This document shows positions 59,423 through 64,000 of a DNA stretch of 64,000 nt, piece by piece. Origin of the DNA: Paraburkholderia xenovorans LB400 (GTDB lineage: Bacteria; Pseudomonadota; Gammaproteobacteria; Burkholderiales; Burkholderiaceae); the NCBI RefSeq assembly GCF_000013645.1, contig NC_007951.1:3782001-3846000 (forward strand), read 5' to 3'. The notes beneath the pieces are model-generated. The model was not told the DNA's origin. It worked only from the letters and a program-made list of their open reading frames with translations, and ran no database searches. Positions within the stretch are counted from its first letter, which is position 1, and each line of letters begins with the position of its first letter. Made by a program: the position numbers and the translations under genes.

Positions 59423-61830
59423 TGAACCGGACCGATGCTTTCGTCGAACCCGCCGCCACGCACGCCGCCGCTCATGAAAGCGAGGCGTCGATCGGCGTTT
59501 CGCTGCCGCATGAATCGGCCGCGCTGCATGTGAGCGGCGAAGCCACCTACACGGACGACGTGCCTGAGTTGCAAGGCACGCTGCACGCGGCGCTCGGCCT
59601 GTCGCGCCATGCGCACGCGCGCATCGTATCGATGGATCTGGACGCCGTGAGAAACGCGCCGGGCGTGATCGCCGTGCTCACCGCCGAAGACATTCCCGGC
59701 GAGAACAATTGCGGCCCGGTGCTGCACGACGACCCGATTCTCGCCGTTGAAGAAGTGCTGTATCTCGGCCAGCCGGTGTTCGCCGTGATCGCCGAAAGCC
59801 ACGAACTCGCCCGCCGTGCCGCGGCGCTCGCAAAGAGCGACGACGTGATCCGCTACGAACCGCTCGAAGCCATCCTCACGCCCGCCGAAGCTAAAGCCCG
59901 CCAGCAGTTCGTGCTGCCGCCGCTGCATCTGAAACGCGGCGAACCGGCTGCGAAGATCGCCGCCGCGCCGAACCGCATCAGCGGCACGTTCGAAGTCGGC
60001 GGCCAGGAGCAGTTCTATCTGGAAGGCCAGATCGCGTACGCAGTGCCGAAAGAAATGGACGGCATGCTCGTCTATAGTTCGACCCAGCATCCGAGCGAAA
60101 TGCAGCAGGTGGTCGCGCATATGCTCGACTGGCCGGCGCATAACGTGGTGTGCGAATGCCGGCGCATGGGCGGCGGCTTCGGCGGCAAGGAATCGCAATC
60201 GGCGCTGTTCGCCTGCGTGGCTTCGCTGGCGGCAAAGCGGCTGCGCCGGCCGGTCAAACTGCGCGCCGACCGCGACGACGATTTCATGATCACCGGCAAG
60301 CGCCACGACGCCATCTACGAGTACGAAGCGGGCTTCGACGACAGCGGCCGCATTCTCGGCGCGCGCGTCGAAATCGCGTTGCGCGCGGGCTATTCCGCCG
60401 ACCTGTCCGGCGCCGTCGCCACGCGCGCCGTCTGCCACTTCGACAACGCGTACTACCTTTCCGATGTCGATATCGTGGCGCTGTGCTGCAAGACCAATAC
60501 GCAATCGAACACCGCGTTTCGCGGCTTCGGCGGTCCGCAAGGCGCGCTCGTCATGGAAGTGATGCTCGACAGCATCGCGCGTCAGTTGAACTGCGATCCG
60601 CTCGACGTGCGCCTCGCCAACTACTACGGCATCGGCGAGCGCGATACGACGCCCTATGGGCAGCGTGTCGAGGACAACATCATCGCGCCGCTGACCGACG
60701 AGCTGCTCGGCACCAGCGACTATCGCGCGCGCCGCACGGCAATCGCGGCCTTCAATGCAAACAGTCCGGTCCTCAAGCGCGGCCTCGCCTTTTCGCCGGT
60801 GAAGTTCGGCATCTCGTTCAACGTGCCGTTTCTGAATCAGGCCGGCGCGCTGGTGCATGTGTACAAGGACGGCTCGGTGCTCGTCAATCACGGCGGCACC
60901 GAAATGGGCCAGGGGCTCAATACCAAGGTCGCGCAAGTGGTCGCCAACCAGTTCGGTTTGCCGCTCTCGCGCGTGCGGGTCACGGCAACCGATACATCCA
61001 AGATCGCGAATACGTCGGCAACCGCGGCTTCCACCGGCAGCGACCTGAACGGCAAGGCCGCCGAAGCCGCGGCGAGAACCATTCGCGAAAGGCTCGCCGA
61101 ACTCGCGGCCAGACAACTCGGCGGCAGCGCCGGTGACGCGCAATTCGCCAACGGCCAGGTGTCGGTGAACGGCGGTGCGATGCCGTTCGAACAACTGGTC
61201 GGCGCGGCGTATCTGGCGCGCGTGCAGTTGTGGTCGGACGGTTTCTACACCACGCCGAAAGTGCATTGGGACGCGAAAACGCTGACCGGTCACCCGTTTT
61301 ATTACTTCGCCTATGGCGCGGCGGTGTCGGAAGTCGTGATCGACACGCTGACCGGCGAATGGAAACTGGTGCGCGCGGACGTGCTGCACGACGCCGGCCA
61401 GTCGATCAATCCGGCCATCGACATCGGCCAGGTGGAAGGCGGCTTCATTCAGGGCATGGGCTGGCTCACCACGGAGGAACTGTGGTGGAACTGCGATGGC
61501 CGTCTGATGACACACGCGCCGTCCACGTACAAGATTCCCGCGGTGAGCGACACGCCCGCCGCGTTCCACGTGCAGCTCTACCAGAACCACAACGCCGAGC
61601 CGACCGTGTTCCGCTCGAAGGCCGTAGGCGAGCCGCCGTTGCTGTTGCCGTTCTCGGTATTCCTCGCGATTCGCGACGCAATCGCGGCCGCGGTGCCGGA
61701 TGCGCGTGAGGCGCCGCCGTTGCGCGCACCGGCCACGCCCGAAGCGATTCTCGACGCGCTGGATGCATTGCAGCCGCAGCGCGCGCCGCAACCGGCAACG
61801 GAGCCCGCGACGACCGACACGGCCGCGTGA
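59422..61830 (+). CDS. xdhB: Xanthine dehydrogenase large subunit (molybdopterin)
   Basis: Catalytic molybdenum subunit converting hypoxanthine to xanthine and xanthine to urate, 802 residues from ATG 59422. The N-terminal part has SGEATYTDDVPELQGTLHAAL. Molybdopterin contacts appear in RRMGGGFGGKESQ, NTAFRGFGGPQGALVMEV and NHGGTEMGQGLNTKVAQVV (about residues 490-510). The likely base Glu is in the C-terminal KAVGEPPLLLPFSVFLAI, cited as the EPP motif. A GTG at 59419 is also in frame. It is coupled to xdhA and 97 bases upstream of xdhC. Confidence 0.97.
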   Translation: MNRTDAFVEPAATHAAAHESEASIGVSLPHESAALHVSGEATYTDDVPELQGTLHAALGLSRHAHARIVSMDLDAVRNAPGVIAVLTAEDIPGENNCGPVLHDDPILAVEEVLYLGQPVFAVIAESHELARRAAALAKSDDVIRYEPLEAILTPAEAKARQQFVLPPLHLKRGEPAAKIAAAPNRISGTFEVGGQEQFYLEGQIAYAVPKEMDGMLVYSSTQHPSEMQQVVAHMLDWPAHNVVCECRRMGGGFGGKESQSALFACVASLAAKRLRRPVKLRADRDDDFMITGKRHDAIYEYEAGFDDSGRILGARVEIALRAGYSADLSGAVATRAVCHFDNAYYLSDVDIVALCCKTNTQSNTAFRGFGGPQGALVMEVMLDSIARQLNCDPLDVRLANYYGIGERDTTPYGQRVEDNIIAPLTDELLGTSDYRARRTAIAAFNANSPVLKRGLAFSPVKFGISFNVPFLNQAGALVHVYKDGSVLVNHGGTEMGQGLNTKVAQVVANQFGLPLSRVRVTATDTSKIANTSATAASTGSDLNGKAAEAAARTIRERLAELAARQLGGSAGDAQFANGQVSVNGGAMPFEQLVGAAYLARVQLWSDGFYTTPKVHWDAKTLTGHPFYYFAYGAAVSEVVIDTLTGEWKLVRADVLHDAGQSINPAIDIGQVEGGFIQGMGWLTTEELWWNCDGRLMTHAPSTYKIPAVSDTPAAFHVQLYQNHNAEPTVFRSKAVGEPPLLLPFSVFLAIRDAIAAAVPDAREAPPLRAPATPEAILDALDALQPQRAPQPATEPATTDTAA

Positions 61831-61926
61831 AAAGATCACCCCGCGGCCCGACGCGACACGAACGCGCCGGACCACAGTCAACCGGCCGCACGGACACCCC
61901 GCGCAGCCACGTATGGAGAACGCCGG

Positions 61927-62946
61927 ATGCAGCCCTGGCTACCTGACCTGCAACAACTGCTCGCGCACGGCGACGCCGCCGTGCTGGTGACGGTCGCGCG
62001 CGTCGAAGGTTCGGCGCCTCGCGAGGCCGGTACCAAGATGATCGTCACGCGCGACTCGGCGAAACACACCATCGGCGGCGGACACCTCGAATGGAAAGCC
62101 ATCGAGACCGCGCGCCAGGTACTGCGCGACGGCATGCGCTCGCCGCACATGCGCCGGCTGGAGCGCTTCGCGCTCGGCCCGAGCCTCGGCCAGTGCTGCG
62201 GCGGCGCGGTGATTCTCGCGTTCGAGCGGCTCGACGTGGGCGACCTCGGCTGGATCACGTCGCTCGCCAAACGCGTGGCGGCGGGGCTTTCGACGGTGCG
62301 TAGCGTATCATTCGGCCCCGCACCGGATGCCGTGATGCTGTCCGACCCCGAGCCGGGCGTCGACGCCGCGGACTGCCTGCTGTGGGACGGCGCCGGTTTC
62401 GACGACAGCGGCGCGCTGCTCACCGAAACCATCGCGCCAGGCGACTTCGCGGTCGTGCTGTTCGGCGCCGGCCATGTGGGCGCCGCGCTGGTTCGCGTGC
62501 TGGCCACGCTGCCCTGCGCGGTCCGCTGGGTGGATGAGCGCGACGCGCAGTTTCCGCCCGCGGAAACGCTGCATGCGTCGAACGTGAAGATCGATCCGAA
62601 CGACGCCCCCGACGAAGCCGTCGACCAGGCCGCGCCGAACACGTACTTCATCGTGATGACGCACAACCATGCGCTCGATCTCGAGTTGGCGGAGCGCATT
62701 CTGCGACGCGGCGACTTCGCGTTCTTCGGCATGATCGGCTCGCACAGCAAGCGCAAGCAGTTCGAGCACCGGCTGGCCGCGCGCGGTCTCGATCCGGCGC
62801 TGATCGCGCGGATGAAGTGTCCGCTCGGCGTGGATGGCATCGTCGACAAGTCGCCGGAGATCATTGCGATCTCGGCGGCGGCGCAGGTGCTGCAGGCCGT
62901 CGAGGCGAACGCGGGCACGACGCACCGCACCACGCAGACAGTGTGA
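61927..62946 (+). CDS. xdhC: Xanthine dehydrogenase accessory protein
   Basis: Cofactor-loading chaperone that binds Mo-molybdopterin, promotes its sulfuration and inserts it into XdhB. It has 339 residues. The N-terminal XdhC/CoxI domain carries VTVARVEGSAPREAGTKMIV and IGGGHLEWKAIETARQVL, with the conserved SAPR and GGG-type loops; a cysteine pair follows in LGQCCGGAVILAFE. The C-terminal Rossmann domain starts VVLFGAGHVGAALVRVLATL and includes MTHNHALDLELAERILRR and GMIGSHSKRKQFEHRL. It belongs to the xdhABC operon. Confidence 0.96.
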   Translation: MQPWLPDLQQLLAHGDAAVLVTVARVEGSAPREAGTKMIVTRDSAKHTIGGGHLEWKAIETARQVLRDGMRSPHMRRLERFALGPSLGQCCGGAVILAFERLDVGDLGWITSLAKRVAAGLSTVRSVSFGPAPDAVMLSDPEPGVDAADCLLWDGAGFDDSGALLTETIAPGDFAVVLFGAGHVGAALVRVLATLPCAVRWVDERDAQFPPAETLHASNVKIDPNDAPDEAVDQAAPNTYFIVMTHNHALDLELAERILRRGDFAFFGMIGSHSKRKQFEHRLAARGLDPALIARMKCPLGVDGIVDKSPEIIAISAAAQVLQAVEANAGTTHRTTQTV

Positions 62947-63021
62947 AGCACGGCGGCGCGGAACATCGCCATCGCCCATTGTCTCCGGCTCGAAACCACT
63001 CCAATAAACTTCTGACCGACC

Positions 63022-64000
63022 ATGACTACAACGACCGTTACCTCCACGCCGCTGGCCGAAAAAACCGTGCTGGCACCCAAGGCCGAACTGCATATTCATA
63101 TTGAAGGCTCGCTCGAGCCCGAACTGATTTTCGCGCTCGCCGAGCGCAACGGCGTGAAGCTCGCCTACGACTCGATCGACGCGTTGCGTGCCGCGTACGC
63201 GTTCACCGATCTGCAATCGTTTCTCGACATCTACTATGCGGGCGCGAGCGTGCTGCTGCACGAGCAGGACTTCTACGACATGACGATGGCGTACGTTGAA
63301 CGGTGCCTGGCGGACAACGTGGTTCACAGCGAAATCTTCTTCGACCCGCAGACGCACACCGAACGCGGCGTGCCGATCGCGACCGTCGTGGCCGGCATCG
63401 AGCGCGCACTCGCGGACGCTGAGCAGCGCGGCATGTCGAGCAAGCTGATTCTGTGCTTCCTGCGCCATCTGTCCGAAGAAGACGCGCTCGCCACCTTCGA
63501 AGAAGCGCGGCCTTTGTTCGAGCAGTACAGGCACCGTCTGATCGGCGTGGGTCTCGATTCGTCGGAGCGCGGCCATCCGCCTTCGAAGTTCGAGCGCGTC
63601 TTCGCGAAGGCGCGCTCGCTCGGCCTGAAACTCGTCGCGCATGCGGGCGAAGAAGGCCCGCCCTCGTATATCTACGAAGCGCTCGATCTGCTGAAAGTGG
63701 ACCGCGTCGATCACGGCGTGCGCAGCATCGAGGATCCGGCGCTGGTCACGCGTCTGGCCGATTCGCGCGTGGCGTTGACGGTGTGTCCGCTGTCGAACCT
63801 GAAGCTCTGCGTGTTCGACGACCTGACCAAACACACGCTGAAGGACCTGCTCGATCGCGGCGTGGCCGTGACGGTGAATTCCGACGATCCGGCTTATTTC
63901 GGCGGCTACGTGAACGCCAACTATCTCGCCACCATCGACGCGTTGAAGCTCAACGATGCCGAGGTCTACACGATCATCCGCAACAGCTTCGAAGCGTCGT
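63022..64000 (+). CDS. Adenine deaminase-like (ADA family), partial at window end
   Basis: Zinc-dependent deaminase of the adenosine deaminase superfamily; 326 residues are visible and the C-terminus is outside. HxH metal ligands are in KAELHIHIEGSLEP (about 20-33); other metal or catalytic residues lie in LVAHAGEEGPPSYIYEAL (His and Glu), VDHGVRS and VTVNSDDPAYFGGYVN. The loop GLDSSERGHPPSKF resembles the Aah1/Pseudomonas adenine deaminase group (SSE-GxPP) rather than true adenosine deaminases. With xdhABC directly upstream, adenine to hypoxanthine to urate is a coherent route, so adenine deaminase is preferred. It follows xdhC by 75 bases. Confidence 0.88.
   Translation, partial: MTTTTVTSTPLAEKTVLAPKAELHIHIEGSLEPELIFALAERNGVKLAYDSIDALRAAYAFTDLQSFLDIYYAGASVLLHEQDFYDMTMAYVERCLADNVVHSEIFFDPQTHTERGVPIATVVAGIERALADAEQRGMSSKLILCFLRHLSEEDALATFEEARPLFEQYRHRLIGVGLDSSERGHPPSKFERVFAKARSLGLKLVAHAGEEGPPSYIYEALDLLKVDRVDHGVRSIEDPALVTRLADSRVALTVCPLSNLKLCVFDDLTKHTLKDLLDRGVAVTVNSDDPAYFGGYVNANYLATIDALKLNDAEVYTIIRNSFEAS

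Noticed and set aside
59278..61881. An 867-codon open frame on the minus strand opposite xdhB
   Set aside because: The plus strand encodes an intact molybdopterin subunit with all motifs; the antisense product is low complexity and matches nothing.

Overview
The window looks like core chromosome of a high-GC beta-proteobacterium of the Burkholderiaceae, most likely Paraburkholderia (inference). The support is the protein sequences, a tmRNA with tag peptide ANDDTFALAA, a GyrA with Thr83 and an acidic C-terminal tail, and the conserved order serC-pheA-hisC-tyrA-aroA-cmk-rpsA-ihfB-lapA-lapB-ugd-hldE-hldD. I see no prophage, insertion sequence, integrase, CRISPR array, toxin-antitoxin pair or recognisable defence island. 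I could not identify a clearly new multi-gene system. The most interesting signals are structured intergenic DNA, a few unusual family members and one uncharacterised membrane protein.

Layout. 1-3494 (minus): an acyl-CoA dehydrogenase cut by the window edge, with etfA and etfB, its electron acceptor. 3732-6241 (minus): the metNIQ methionine transporter, closed by a terminator. 6494-9201: a monoacylglycerol-lipase-like hydrolase, an enoyl-CoA hydratase-like protein and a class II HDAC-like deacetylase. 9415-12296: a lytic transglycosylase, cysM and a secreted ComEA-like HhH protein. 12374-17565 (minus): envelope genes, namely heptose synthesis (hldD, hldE1), ugd, and the LPS regulators lapB and lapA. 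17956-26744 (minus): ihfB, rpsA, cmk and the aromatic and serine synthesis genes aroA, tyrA, hisC, pheA and serC. 27040-30414 (minus): a DUF2059 secreted protein and gyrA. 30900-33184 (plus): an OmpA-family protein, ubiG and gph. 33315-33684: ssrA (tmRNA).

33929-41260: two small secreted proteins, then a ModE/LysR-like regulator divergent from fdsGBAD, a soluble molybdenum NAD-dependent formate dehydrogenase. 41312-44645 (minus): a flavin monooxygenase and a zinc-type CDF exporter translationally coupled to an ArsR repressor. 44768-51157: a TPR/glycosyltransferase-like protein, a citrate-type MHS transporter, a GNAT acetyltransferase, an uncharacterised single-span membrane protein and a DUF2968 protein. 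51803-57484: a class I amidotransferase with a long disordered N-terminus, a CPA2 antiporter, an amidase and dsbB. 57875-64000 (plus): xdhA-xdhB-xdhC and an adenine-deaminase-like gene cut by the window edge. Together these would take adenine through hypoxanthine and xanthine to urate.

Most long reading frames opposite these genes are GC-driven shadows and are not annotated. All family assignments come from reading the translated sequence. No database search was run.
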